From Streptomyces sp. SLBN-118 (GTDB taxonomy: Bacteria > Actinomycetota > Actinomycetes > Streptomycetales > Streptomycetaceae), in NCBI RefSeq assembly GCF_006715635.1, contig NZ_VFNP01000002.1, positions 2,604,001 to 2,668,000 on the forward strand: DNA of 64,000 bases. Reading direction: 5' to 3'. Position numbers and translations under genes: made by a program. How positions within the stretch are numbered: the first letter of the stretch is position 1; each line of letters starts with the position of its first letter. The notes beneath the pieces were generated by a model. It saw nothing but the letters and a program-made list of their open reading frames with translations. It was not told the origin of the DNA and searched no databases. Shown in pieces: positions 16,401 to 25,113 of this stretch.

Positions 16401-17364
16401 CCCGGCGACCGCGTGCGGGCGCCTCGGACTTCTCGCTCTCGGCCTTCTCGGGCTCTGCCTTGGCCGGCTCCGCCTTCGCGGGCTGGGCGAACTCGGGCGT
16501 GACGGCGCGACGGCGCGTACGCCCCCGGGTGGCCGCCTTCTCGGCGGCCGCGACCTCGGCCTCGGCGGAGGTGATCTGGGCGACGGTGCCGGTGGGCAGG
16601 CTCTCGCCCGCCTCGACGACATCCTCGTCCGCCTCGGCCTCGACGGCCTGCGTGGCGGGTGCGGTGACCTTGCGAGTGGCCCGACGACGGCTGCGCGGCG
16701 CGGCGGTCTCGGCCTCCGGCTCAGCGGCAACCTCAGGCGCCTCGGCGCTCTCCGCCGCCTCCACAGGCTGCGGCGCACCGGCGGGCGCTGATGCCCGACG
16801 GCGGGCACGGCCACGCGGCGCGGGAGCCTCGGCCTCGGTCTCGTCCTCGGCGGGCTCGGTGGCAGCGGGCTCGACAACCGGCTCGGGAGCGGTCACCTGG
16901 CGGGTGGCACGGCGGCGGGTGCGCGGCGCGGCGGCCTCGGCCTCCGGCTCGGCGGCTGTCTCGGGGGCCTCTGCGGGCTCCGGGGCGCCGGCGGGCGCGG
17001 TGACCTTACGGGTCGCACGACGACGGGTGCGCGGCGCGGCGGCCTCGGCCTCCGGCTCGCCGGCGGTCTCCTGGGCCTCGGGGGCCTCTGCAGGCTGCGG
17101 CGCCCCGGCGGGCGCGGTCGCCTTGCGGGTGGCACGACGACGCGTACGCGGCGCGGCGGCCTCGGTCTCGCTCTCCGCGACATCGGCCACGACAGGGGTC
17201 TCGGCGACGTCCGCCGTGACCTCAGCGGCCGTGGAATCCGCGGCCACCGTCGGCGGCCCTGCGGGACGCGATGCTGCACGGCGCCTGCGGCGCGGCGGCA
17301 GCGTATCGCTGGGTGAATTGTTCTCGGTCTCTCCGGCGGTGCCGGATTCGTTCGGCTCGTGCAT
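13468..17364 (-). CDS. rne: Ribonuclease E/G with giant low-complexity flanks
   Basis: 1298 residues. Endoribonuclease of mRNA decay and rRNA/tRNA maturation. The core is residues about 585-985: S1 domain (from QIGVLEDN, about 586), catalytic metal aspartates D870 (IDVNTG) and D914 (DFIDM), and the zinc-link C972-x2-C975. The first 580 residues and last 300 are Ala/Glu/Arg-rich. They contain at least seven copies of a basic RRRATRKVTAPAGAP-type unit separated by acidic spacers, plus blocks of R(R)n, and the tail ends in a lysine-rich AAKKTAAKK stretch like histone H1. Start ATG 17364 follows GGGAGAA. The flanking regions probably bind RNA and degradosome partners such as PNPase, as known for Streptomyces RNase ES. 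Confidence 0.93.
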   Translation of the reverse strand: MHEPNESGTAGETENNSPSDTLPPRRRRRAASRPAGPPTVAADSTAAEVTADVAETPVVADVAESETEAAAPRTRRRATRKATAPAGAPQPAEAPEAQETAGEPEAEAAAPRTRRRATRKVTAPAGAPEPAEAPETAAEPEAEAAAPRTRRRATRQVTAPEPVVEPAATEPAEDETEAEAPAPRGRARRRASAPAGAPQPVEAAESAEAPEVAAEPEAETAAPRSRRRATRKVTAPATQAVEAEADEDVVEAGESLPTGTVAQITSAEAEVAAAEKAATRGRTRRRAVTPEFAQPAKAEPAKAEPEKAESEKSEAPARGRRAGRPAVAVFQAPVFTEPMFQTPETAAAAAAAAVDTEPEEDEDVAEPVAETAAPEPAGRRRRRRRGEAAEPAEAPAQQAEPETEAETEAETEGEESDEFDERPSRRRRRGGRRRRRGEPADTDETSEEPSEEPAAEEAQYDEEAEEEQGENETPSAAGTSSSRRRRRRRRRSGEPAEGEETVSGDPERTVVKVREPRPARAKSDEPSDEVQSIKGSTRLEAKKQRRREGREQGRRRVPIITEAEFLARREAVERVMVVRQSGERTQIGVLEDNVLVEHYVNKEQATSYVGNVYLGKVQNVLPSMEAAFVDIGKGRNAVLYAGEVNFEALGMANGPRRIEAALKSGQSVLVQVTKDPIGHKGARLTSQVSLPGRYLVYVPEGSMTGISRKLPDTERARLKTILKKIVPEDAGVIVRTAAEGASEDELRRDVERLQGQWEDIQKKAKGGSSNAPTLLYGEPDMTVRVVRDIFNEDFTKVIVSGDEAWQTIHGYVNHVAPDLTDRLSKWTSEVDVFATYRIDEQLMKALDRKVWLPSGGSLVIDKTEAMVVIDVNTGKFTGQGGNLEETVTRNNLEAAEEIVRQLRLRDLGGIVVVDFIDMVLESNRDLVMRRLLECLGRDRTKHQVAEVTSLGLIQMTRKRVGQGLLESFSETCVHCNGRGVIVHMEQPTAPGGGGGKRSKKRGRGGAEQVQEQEAAAEVAAETEAAEAETEAEVAAEVAAPVALAEPEFVPDEELYSSAAEAEAAATRGRGRRRATRKVTAPAGAPKAAAPAAEAEVVIEAKAEAPKAEAPVAEPEAAVSDEAPAPEAAPAGRTRRRATRKATAPAGAPKAAETTPVDAEVVIEAKAEAPKAEAPVAEPEAAVSDEAPVSAPPRARRRVTRKVTAPAGSPSGAEEAAIVVVPATAEPQAEPEAGADGAPAKKAARKTAKKATAKKAATKKTAAKKTAAKKTTAKKAGAKKSTAAAEQQSLPTVTATTES
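13650..17290. repeat. Coding repeats for RRRATRK-TAPAG units in rne
   Basis: Degenerate minisatellite-like repeats flank the catalytic core in two clusters, about 13730-14160 (three units) and 16660-17160 (five units), each unit about 100-190 bases. A lysine-rich block (about 13520-13650) follows. They are in frame throughout and not a CRISPR array. Confidence 0.75.
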
Positions 17365-17595
17365 GCGGGCGGTTCTCCCGTCACGCTCCCGGGCGCCACG
17401 CCTGATTCCGGTCCGGTCACGGCCCGCGTGATGTTCGCGGTGCCGCCGTCCGGGGCGCGGGCGCCGCACGGGAGCTGATGTATGGCTCGCCGGTTCCGTA
17501 CGCGATGTACGTACGGCCTGGCGAAAGTCTCCTGTCAGTGCGCGGCCCGACCCAGGTGGCTCCCGAGTACCAGGGCTGCGCTACAACGACTGCCC

Positions 17596-18417
17596 TTACG
17601 CGGCGGGACCCGGCGCCGTCGCGGCGGCGATTCCGGCGGCCGTGGGTGTAGCGGCCGGAAATGCCTCGCGGTCGGGCGCGAGCGGGTCGGTCACCGTGCC
17701 GGACTCCTCGTCGAAGAGCCCCTGCGCCAGCCTGGTCACCGCTGCGGGGACCGGCGGCGCCAGGTCGGCCACAGCTCGGAGACCGGACAGGACGTCGTCG
17801 GGTCGCACGGCAGGTGTTACGTGCCGAACAACCAGCCGCAGTATCGCACAGCGCCCGTCCCCCGGCCTATTGATGTCGGCGGCGGCAGCCGCGCCGGTGG
17901 AGCCGACGCCGGCGTCGGACGGTGAATGGAGCGCCTGCAGGTCTGCCACGGCGCCTCGTGCGTCGAAGGTCCGCATGCCGTTCTTCGTCTTGCGCTCGAC
18001 CTCTACGGTCTCGGCAGCGAGGAAGGCGGACACGGCCCGTGAAGCGTCGTCGGCTTCCACCCCGTCGAGCCGAAGCTCCCACACGGAAGCGGTGAGCCGG
18101 TCGGCGAGCCCGGACGTACGGGCTTCGACGGCGTCGGTGATGTCGAGCCCCCCGGGCAGCGACTCGTCAAGCAGCTCACGCAGCTTGTCGGGATCGCGGT
18201 GCTCGGTGAGGGCGATCTCCAGATACTCGGCCTCACTGCCCGTGCCGGTGGGTGCGGCATTGGCGTAGGAGACCTTGGGGTGCGGGGTAAAGCCCGCCGA
18301 GTACGCCATGGGCACCTCGGCACGGCGCAGCGCCCGCTCGAAGGCACGCTGGAAGTCTCGATGGCTGGTGAACCGGAGGCGGCCGCGCTTGGTGTAGCGC
18401 AGTCGGATGCGCTGCAC
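17596..18417 (-). CDS. TIGR03936 family protein (DUF2344), radical-SAM partner
   Basis: 273 residues. The N terminus QRIRLRYTKRGRLRFTSHRDFQRAFERALRR (first 35 residues, shown here only in part by its motif RFTSHRD) and AGFTPHPKVSYANA define this family, which is always encoded near or fused to the radical SAM protein family TIGR03960. Biochemical role is not established; an RNA or tRNA modification role has been suggested from its linkage to rne. GTG start. It lies between the repeat membrane protein and rne on the same strand, with 231 bases before rne that probably include the rne promoter. Confidence 0.85.
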   Translation of the reverse strand: MQRIRLRYTKRGRLRFTSHRDFQRAFERALRRAEVPMAYSAGFTPHPKVSYANAAPTGTGSEAEYLEIALTEHRDPDKLRELLDESLPGGLDITDAVEARTSGLADRLTASVWELRLDGVEADDASRAVSAFLAAETVEVERKTKNGMRTFDARGAVADLQALHSPSDAGVGSTGAAAAADINRPGDGRCAILRLVVRHVTPAVRPDDVLSGLRAVADLAPPVPAAVTRLAQGLFDEESGTVTDPLAPDREAFPAATPTAAGIAAATAPGPAA

Positions 18418-18543
18418 CGCCGGTGCGGGCGGCGGGCCTTCGGGCTGTCGCTTGCCCAGTGGTTCTTCTCCTCGGTGCGGGGCGGGCGCGGGGGGCGCGC
18501 CGCCCTCGGACGTGCGGGGGTGTTCCCTGGGGGCCTGACCGGC

Positions 18544-19728
18544 TCACCCCTGCTTGTGCAGGGAGATCTCGGGTTCGGCCGCCGCGCCGGGAACGGTCCG
18601 TGTTTGTTGCGTATCACCCAGCCTACGCGCCTGCCGCGCCACCGGTTCCCCGGGCACGGTCGCAGGTGGCCCGCCGACCAGCGCCCTCCAGGCCTCTCGC
18701 CTGGCCTGTCGTACCGTCTCGCGGGCCGATCGCAGCGCTCCCCGGGCGGCCCGTCCCGCCTCGACGGCGGCCTTCTTCGCCGGACGCCAGATCCCGTCGC
18801 GCAGCGCGTGCCCGACGGGGGTGCAGACGACCTGGTAGAACCAGCGCACCGGGCGGCCGACCAGATTCCGGGCGAGCCACTTCAGGGCCATGCCGACGGC
18901 GTGCGAGAGGTATCCGGCGATGCGCCAGGCGAAAGCGAAGGCGTCGGCGATCTCGCGTCCGACGGGGGCGAGGATGCGCCGGTAGACCCAGGCGACAGGC
19001 GTCACCAGCAGTGTCACGACCAGCCAGACGACCGCCACCCACACCCCGCGGCAGACGGCGGCGATGCCGCGTCCCGTCACGCTGAGCAGCCAGGCAATGC
19101 CGTGGCCGAGCGGCGTCAGCAACTGCCGGTAGACCCACACCACGGGAACCACCAGCCCGTACGTCACCACCGGCACCACGACATACCGCCACAGCAGCAC
19201 CCACGGCCACACGAAGAGCGCGTTGCCCAGCCGGCCGAGCACGGCGGCGATGCCGTGCCCGACCGGGATGAGCAGCCGTCGGTGGAGCCAGCGCGCGGGC
19301 GCGAGCAGCAGGTTCTCGACGAGCCAGGCAATGCCGTGGCCGAGCGGTGTCAGCAACTGCCGGTAGACCCACACCACCGGCACCACCAGCCCGTACGTCA
19401 CCACCGGCACCACGACATACCGCCACAGCACCACCCACGGCCACACGAACAACGCCTTGCCGAGGAAGAGCGCGAGGGGTGCGAGCACGCTCTCGTACAG
19501 CCGGACCAGAGCGCGGCATGCCGGCCTCAGCAGGACGCGGTCCAGGGCGACCCCGCAGACGACGAGCAGGTCCCACAGCATCCGTACGGGAACGACCACC
19601 AGCAGCACCACGATCCGCACCGGGACCCGGACGACCGTGGTCAGACACCCCTCGCCTGGCTGGTAGTGGGCGGGCGCCTGATGACTCCCGTATGCCTGGG
19701 GGGACTTCTCGTACTCCATGTCAGCCAT
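18544..19728 (-). CDS. Repeat-built hydrophobic protein, family unknown
   Basis: 394 residues I do not recognise. After a 30-residue polar start it is built from recurring units of about 30-40 residues with the pattern P-V/A-x-W-x-Y/H-R-x-L/I-L-x-P-x-G-H/R-x-I-A, seen at least five times (for example VVWVYRQLLTPLGHGIA, ARWLHRRLLIPVGHGIA, VAWVYRRILAPVGREIA, VRWFYQVVCTPVGHALR). Each is linked by a valine-rich hydrophobic stretch. Two 78-residue blocks are almost identical even in DNA. The tail (about 310-394) is basic and hydrophilic. The pattern suggests short amphipathic or re-entrant membrane helices rather than a classic transporter. It is preceded by six bases by a GNAT gene and is likely co-expressed. 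Function unknown. Confidence 0.7.
   Translation of the reverse strand: MADMEYEKSPQAYGSHQAPAHYQPGEGCLTTVVRVPVRIVVLLVVVPVRMLWDLLVVCGVALDRVLLRPACRALVRLYESVLAPLALFLGKALFVWPWVVLWRYVVVPVVTYGLVVPVVWVYRQLLTPLGHGIAWLVENLLLAPARWLHRRLLIPVGHGIAAVLGRLGNALFVWPWVLLWRYVVVPVVTYGLVVPVVWVYRQLLTPLGHGIAWLLSVTGRGIAAVCRGVWVAVVWLVVTLLVTPVAWVYRRILAPVGREIADAFAFAWRIAGYLSHAVGMALKWLARNLVGRPVRWFYQVVCTPVGHALRDGIWRPAKKAAVEAGRAARGALRSARETVRQARREAWRALVGGPPATVPGEPVARQARRLGDTQQTRTVPGAAAEPEISLHKQG
19088..19220. repeat. Direct repeat copy 1 (133 bp)
   Basis: Nearly identical to 19322-19454, offset exactly 234 bases (78 codons). A handful of substitutions only. Encodes the segment WVYRQLLTPLGHGIAWL with its upstream valine-rich stretch. 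Confidence 0.88.
19322..19454. repeat. Direct repeat copy 2 (133 bp)
   Basis: Partner of 19088-19220. The high DNA identity points to recent duplication or gene conversion within the reading frame. Confidence 0.88.
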
Positions 19729-19734
19729 GACGCG

Positions 19735-20268
19735 CTACGACCCTGTCCGGATCCAGTACCGGCGCTTTCCCCCGCGCTCGTCCTCCAGGATCCCGTGATT
19801 CGCCTCAATGACCTTGCGGGAAGCGGTGTTGGTGGTGTCGCAGGTGAGGAGCACGCGATCAAGGCCGAGGGAGCGCGCACAGGGAAGGGCGTCACGGAGC
19901 ATCGCCGTTGCATACCCCTTCCGTCGTGCGCCGGGCCGCACGCCGTAACCGATGTGCCCGCCGGCTTCACGCAGGAACGGGGTGAGGCGGTGCCGTATCT
20001 GGATACGCCCGAGATAGGTGCCCCCGTCCACATACCAGTACCAGCTGGCAGGCACGAAGCCCTCGGGCCGGCGGCCCTCCTCCAGCTCCTCCTCGCGGAT
20101 CGCGGCGACATAGCGCGCGAAGCCGTCGGGCTCGTGCCAGGTCCCGCCGTACTCCCTGAGCTCCCTGATGAGGGTGTCGCCGAAGAACTCGCCCCGGGCG
20201 ACGTCCTCGCGCATGGCCTCGACGAAGGAGACACGGAAACGGACTTCAGGCGTCACGAGCTGCGGCAT
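19735..20268 (-). CDS. GNAT N-acetyltransferase (RimJ/RimL-like)
   Basis: 177 residues. VRPGARRKGYATAML is the acetyl-CoA pyrophosphate loop (R/Q-x-x-G-x-A) and GHIGYGV the preceding strand; TTNTASRKVIEANHG is the motif B region with the usual N and V-I-E. Acetyl acceptor unknown. It is separated by six bases from the repeat membrane protein downstream, so the two are probably translated together. A terminator at 20293-20331 separates it from the radical SAM gene upstream. Confidence 0.85.
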   Translation of the reverse strand: MPQLVTPEVRFRVSFVEAMREDVARGEFFGDTLIRELREYGGTWHEPDGFARYVAAIREEELEEGRRPEGFVPASWYWYVDGGTYLGRIQIRHRLTPFLREAGGHIGYGVRPGARRKGYATAMLRDALPCARSLGLDRVLLTCDTTNTASRKVIEANHGILEDERGGKRRYWIRTGS

Positions 20269-20292
20269 CGCGCCATTGTGCCGGGACGCGCG

Positions 20293-20331
20293 AGGGCCCG
20301 GCCACGGGGATTTCCCCTGTGGCCGGGCCCT
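20293..20331 (-). terminator. Terminator after the radical SAM gene
   Basis: Arms 20293-20310 and 20313-20331 pair over 18 bases with one bulged base; starts about 10 bases after the stop of the radical SAM gene. Confidence 0.8.
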
Positions 20332-20341
20332 TCCCCGAGCT

Positions 20342-22267
<1,926 letters not shown>

Positions 22268-22321
22268 CGCGGTGTCTCTCGTGGAGGCGGGCTGGGGTGA
22301 CCATCAAGCGTACCTTGACGC

Positions 22322-23857
22322 TCAGCCGGTCAGGTCCGCCCGAAGTTTCGGGGCCGAAGCCTTCTCCCACACCCCCGGCAGCTCCGCCTCGCGCTGCGCC
22401 GCGGCCGCCTCCTCCTGGCCGTAGAGCAGTCCCCAGGCGAAGGCGGACTCCCCGGCCGCATGCGCCTGGATGGCGAGATTCCGCAGGGCCTCGCGGGCGA
22501 CGACGCTGTCCTGGTGATCGCCGAGAACCTTCTGCACGGCCTTCATCCGCTTGGTGAACCTCTTGGCCGGCTTGCCGAGCAGGGGCGTCGCCGCCTCGCC
22601 CGCGTACCTGGCGCGCTTGGCGGCCTTACGGGCGTCGTGCATGGCCAGGTCCCTGGCCTCGCCGGACGGGAGTTCCAGGGCGTGGTGGATCCGCCCCTCC
22701 AGCCGGGCGTAGTCATTGATCACAGCCGCGGGGATCACCCTGGCGGCCGCGCCGCCGGCCGCCTTCAGCAGCGGTGGGTCGGCGAGCAGGGTGTCCAGGG
22801 ACTCCAGAAGCGCGAGGTAGCGCCTGCTGTCGAGCACGGCGACTGCCTTGCGACGGGCGCCCGAGCCGTGGGCGACGCTCCACAGCCGCAGCCTCCCGCG
22901 CACGGGGCCGAGGAGCAGGGTCCTGGGCACGTCGTCGATCCTCGACTTGAGCCGTTCGGCGAGGACCTCCTGGTCCCGGGCGACACCGAGTTCGGCGGCG
23001 AGCCACTTGAGTTCCTCGCCGACCGGGTCGGTGACGGACCGGTCGAGGACCTTCCGGAATGTCTTGAAGGCGCTGCGCATCCGCCGGGTGGCGACCCGCA
23101 TCTGATGGACGGAGTCGGGCAGATCGCGGCGTACGGCGGGGTCGTAGGCGAGCAGCGCGTCGGCCTGTTCCCGCACATAGGCGAGTACTTGGCCGCCGGC
23201 GGTCTCCGGGCCGGGATCGGCGGGCGGGGACGGCTGCTGCGGGGCGCGCTCGCCCTTGGGGGCGGTGTCCGCCAGCGCCCTCGCCAGCTTCGACGGCGCG
23301 GCGGCGGGCGCCAGTCCCGCCTTGCGGAACTTCTTGTCGACCGTGTCCAGGAAGGAGGGGTCACCGCCGTCCGCGAGCTCGACCTCGATCTCGTCCCAGG
23401 CGGCCTTGCCGCCGCCTTCGGTGAGGCGATCCGCACGGACGGAGTCCCGGCTCAGCTCGGCGAGGAGCGTGCCGTCGCCGTCCAGAAGGTGGCGGATGTC
23501 CCGGGAGGACCGCAGCCGTACGACGGGCACGAGTTCGGCGTCCCGGGTGCGGGCCCGGACCAGCCTGGTCAGACCGCCCGGGACCGTGTCGGACAGGGTC
23601 GCGGTGATCTCTTCGCGTACGCCTGGTGCGACGGGAAGTTTGAGGTGCCAGCCCGCGTCGCTCCCGCCCGTTCTGCGCCGCAGGGTGATCGAAGCGGCGG
23701 CGAGCCGCAGGTCCGCGGTGTCGTAGTAGACGGCGTCCAGCTCGACGACGCCCTTGTCGACGACAGCGGAGACCCCGGGCACCTTGCCGGGATCGGGCAG
23801 CCGGGTCTCGGGAGTGGCTTCGTACTTCCGCTCGATCTCACGCTTCGTGTCCGCCAT
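22322..23857 (-). CDS. CYTH-CHAD domain protein (polyphosphate/triphosphate type)
   Basis: 511 residues. The N-terminal CYTH domain (1-205) has the signature E7-x-E9-x-K11 and alternating charged strands that form the triphosphate tunnel. The C-terminal CHAD domain (about 225-500) has the conserved histidine/arginine helices (VHQMRVATRRMRSAF, HDARKAAKRARYAGE) that bind polyphosphate. Members hydrolyse inorganic triphosphate or associate with polyphosphate granules. It starts 50 bases after rodA stops and ends 54 bases before the radical SAM gene, so it may be the last gene of the mre-rodA transcript. Confidence 0.88.
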   Translation of the reverse strand: MADTKREIERKYEATPETRLPDPGKVPGVSAVVDKGVVELDAVYYDTADLRLAAASITLRRRTGGSDAGWHLKLPVAPGVREEITATLSDTVPGGLTRLVRARTRDAELVPVVRLRSSRDIRHLLDGDGTLLAELSRDSVRADRLTEGGGKAAWDEIEVELADGGDPSFLDTVDKKFRKAGLAPAAAPSKLARALADTAPKGERAPQQPSPPADPGPETAGGQVLAYVREQADALLAYDPAVRRDLPDSVHQMRVATRRMRSAFKTFRKVLDRSVTDPVGEELKWLAAELGVARDQEVLAERLKSRIDDVPRTLLLGPVRGRLRLWSVAHGSGARRKAVAVLDSRRYLALLESLDTLLADPPLLKAAGGAAARVIPAAVINDYARLEGRIHHALELPSGEARDLAMHDARKAAKRARYAGEAATPLLGKPAKRFTKRMKAVQKVLGDHQDSVVAREALRNLAIQAHAAGESAFAWGLLYGQEEAAAAQREAELPGVWEKASAPKLRADLTG

Positions 23858-23907
23858 GAACCGAATCTAGTCGCCCGGACGACCGCGCGGCAGCCCAAAA
23901 TGTTCAC

Positions 23908-25110
23908 CTAAGCCGTTATCGGCCTCTGAACACGGATCGACTGGAGCAGTCCGATGGCGATCCAGACCGCGAACATCGACGTGCCTCCGTACGACACGAA
24001 CGGCAGCGGCAGACCAGCCACCGGCATGATGCCGAGCGTCATGCCGACGTTCTCGAACGACTGGAACGCGAACCAGGCGATGATCCCGGCGGCGACGATC
24101 GTGCCGTACAGCTCGGTCGTCTCGCGCGCGATCCGGCAGGCGCGCCACAGCACGATGCCGAGCAGCAGAAGGATCAGACCCGCACCCAGGAAGCCGAGTT
24201 CCTCGCCCGCGACGGTGAAGACGAAGTCCGTCTGCTGCTCGGGCACGAACTGGCCGGTGGTCTGCGAGCCCTTGAACAGGCCCGTGCCGGTCAGCCCGCC
24301 CGATCCGATCGCGATCCTGGCCTGGTTGGTGTTGTAGCCGACACCGGCCGGGTCCAGCTCCGGGTTGGCGAACGCGGCGAAGCGGTTGATCTGGTACTCG
24401 TCGAGCAGTCCGAGGGCCGTGACCAGCACCGCGCCGATGACCCCGGCGCCGATGAGCCCGAGGATCCAGCGGTTGGACGCGCCCGAGGCGAGCAGCACCC
24501 CGAGCACGATCACCGCCATCACCATGACCGAGCCGAGGTCCGGCATCAGCATGACGATCGCCATCGGAAGGACCGCGAGGCCCAGCGACTTGGCGACCGT
24601 CCGGTGGTCCGGATGCGCCAGGTCGCCCGCGTCCACGCGTGCGGCCAGCATCATCGCCGTCCCCAGGATGATCGTGATCTTCACGAACTCCGAGGGCTGG
24701 AGGGAGAATCCGCCGCCGATCACGATCCAGGCGTGTGCGCCGTTGATGGTCGCGCCGAGCGGCGTGAGCACCAGCAGGACGAGCACCACGGACAGCCCGT
24801 ACAGCACCGGTACGGCGCCGCGCAGGGTGCGGTGCCCGAGCCAGATCGTGCCGACCATCAGCGCGAAGCCGATACCGGTGTTGAGGGCGTGCCGGAACAG
24901 GAAGTAGTACGGGTCGCCCTGGTTGAGCTCGGTGCGCCCGCGCGTCGCCGACCACACCAGCAGCGAGCCGACGAAGGAGAGTGCGATTGCCGAGAAGAGC
25001 AGCGGCCAGTCGAGCCTGCGCACCATGGAGTCACGGGCGCTCAGCTGGGACCACAGGCCGCCGCGGCGGGGCCCGTATCCGGAGACGGAGAAGCCGTTCG
25101 TACCGGCCAT
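23908..25110 (-). CDS. rodA: RodA-type SEDS peptidoglycan polymerase
   Basis: 400 residues, about ten membrane segments beginning at residue 33 (WPLLFSAIALSFVGSLLVWSA). FVKITIILGTAMM and the loop before FVFTVAGEELGFLGA are SEDS signatures, and the last membrane segments carry GGTSMFAVWIAIGLL with LPLPFVSYGG just before it. It is a lipid II glycosyltransferase working with the PBP2 encoded three bases upstream. In Streptomyces such genes serve spore-wall synthesis with MreB. ATG start; translation is probably coupled to PBP2. Confidence 0.93.
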   Translation of the reverse strand: MAGTNGFSVSGYGPRRGGLWSQLSARDSMVRRLDWPLLFSAIALSFVGSLLVWSATRGRTELNQGDPYYFLFRHALNTGIGFALMVGTIWLGHRTLRGAVPVLYGLSVVLVLLVLTPLGATINGAHAWIVIGGGFSLQPSEFVKITIILGTAMMLAARVDAGDLAHPDHRTVAKSLGLAVLPMAIVMLMPDLGSVMVMAVIVLGVLLASGASNRWILGLIGAGVIGAVLVTALGLLDEYQINRFAAFANPELDPAGVGYNTNQARIAIGSGGLTGTGLFKGSQTTGQFVPEQQTDFVFTVAGEELGFLGAGLILLLLGIVLWRACRIARETTELYGTIVAAGIIAWFAFQSFENVGMTLGIMPVAGLPLPFVSYGGTSMFAVWIAIGLLQSIRVQRPITA

Positions 25111-25113
25111 GGC

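Noticed and set aside
14416..16791. 791-residue leucine/glycine-rich plus-strand frame
   Set aside because: Complement of RNase E/G; composition comes from the repeat units.
13650..17290. Possible CRISPR or satellite array
   Set aside because: Repeats are in frame, degenerate, of unequal length and encode the RNase E/G flanks.
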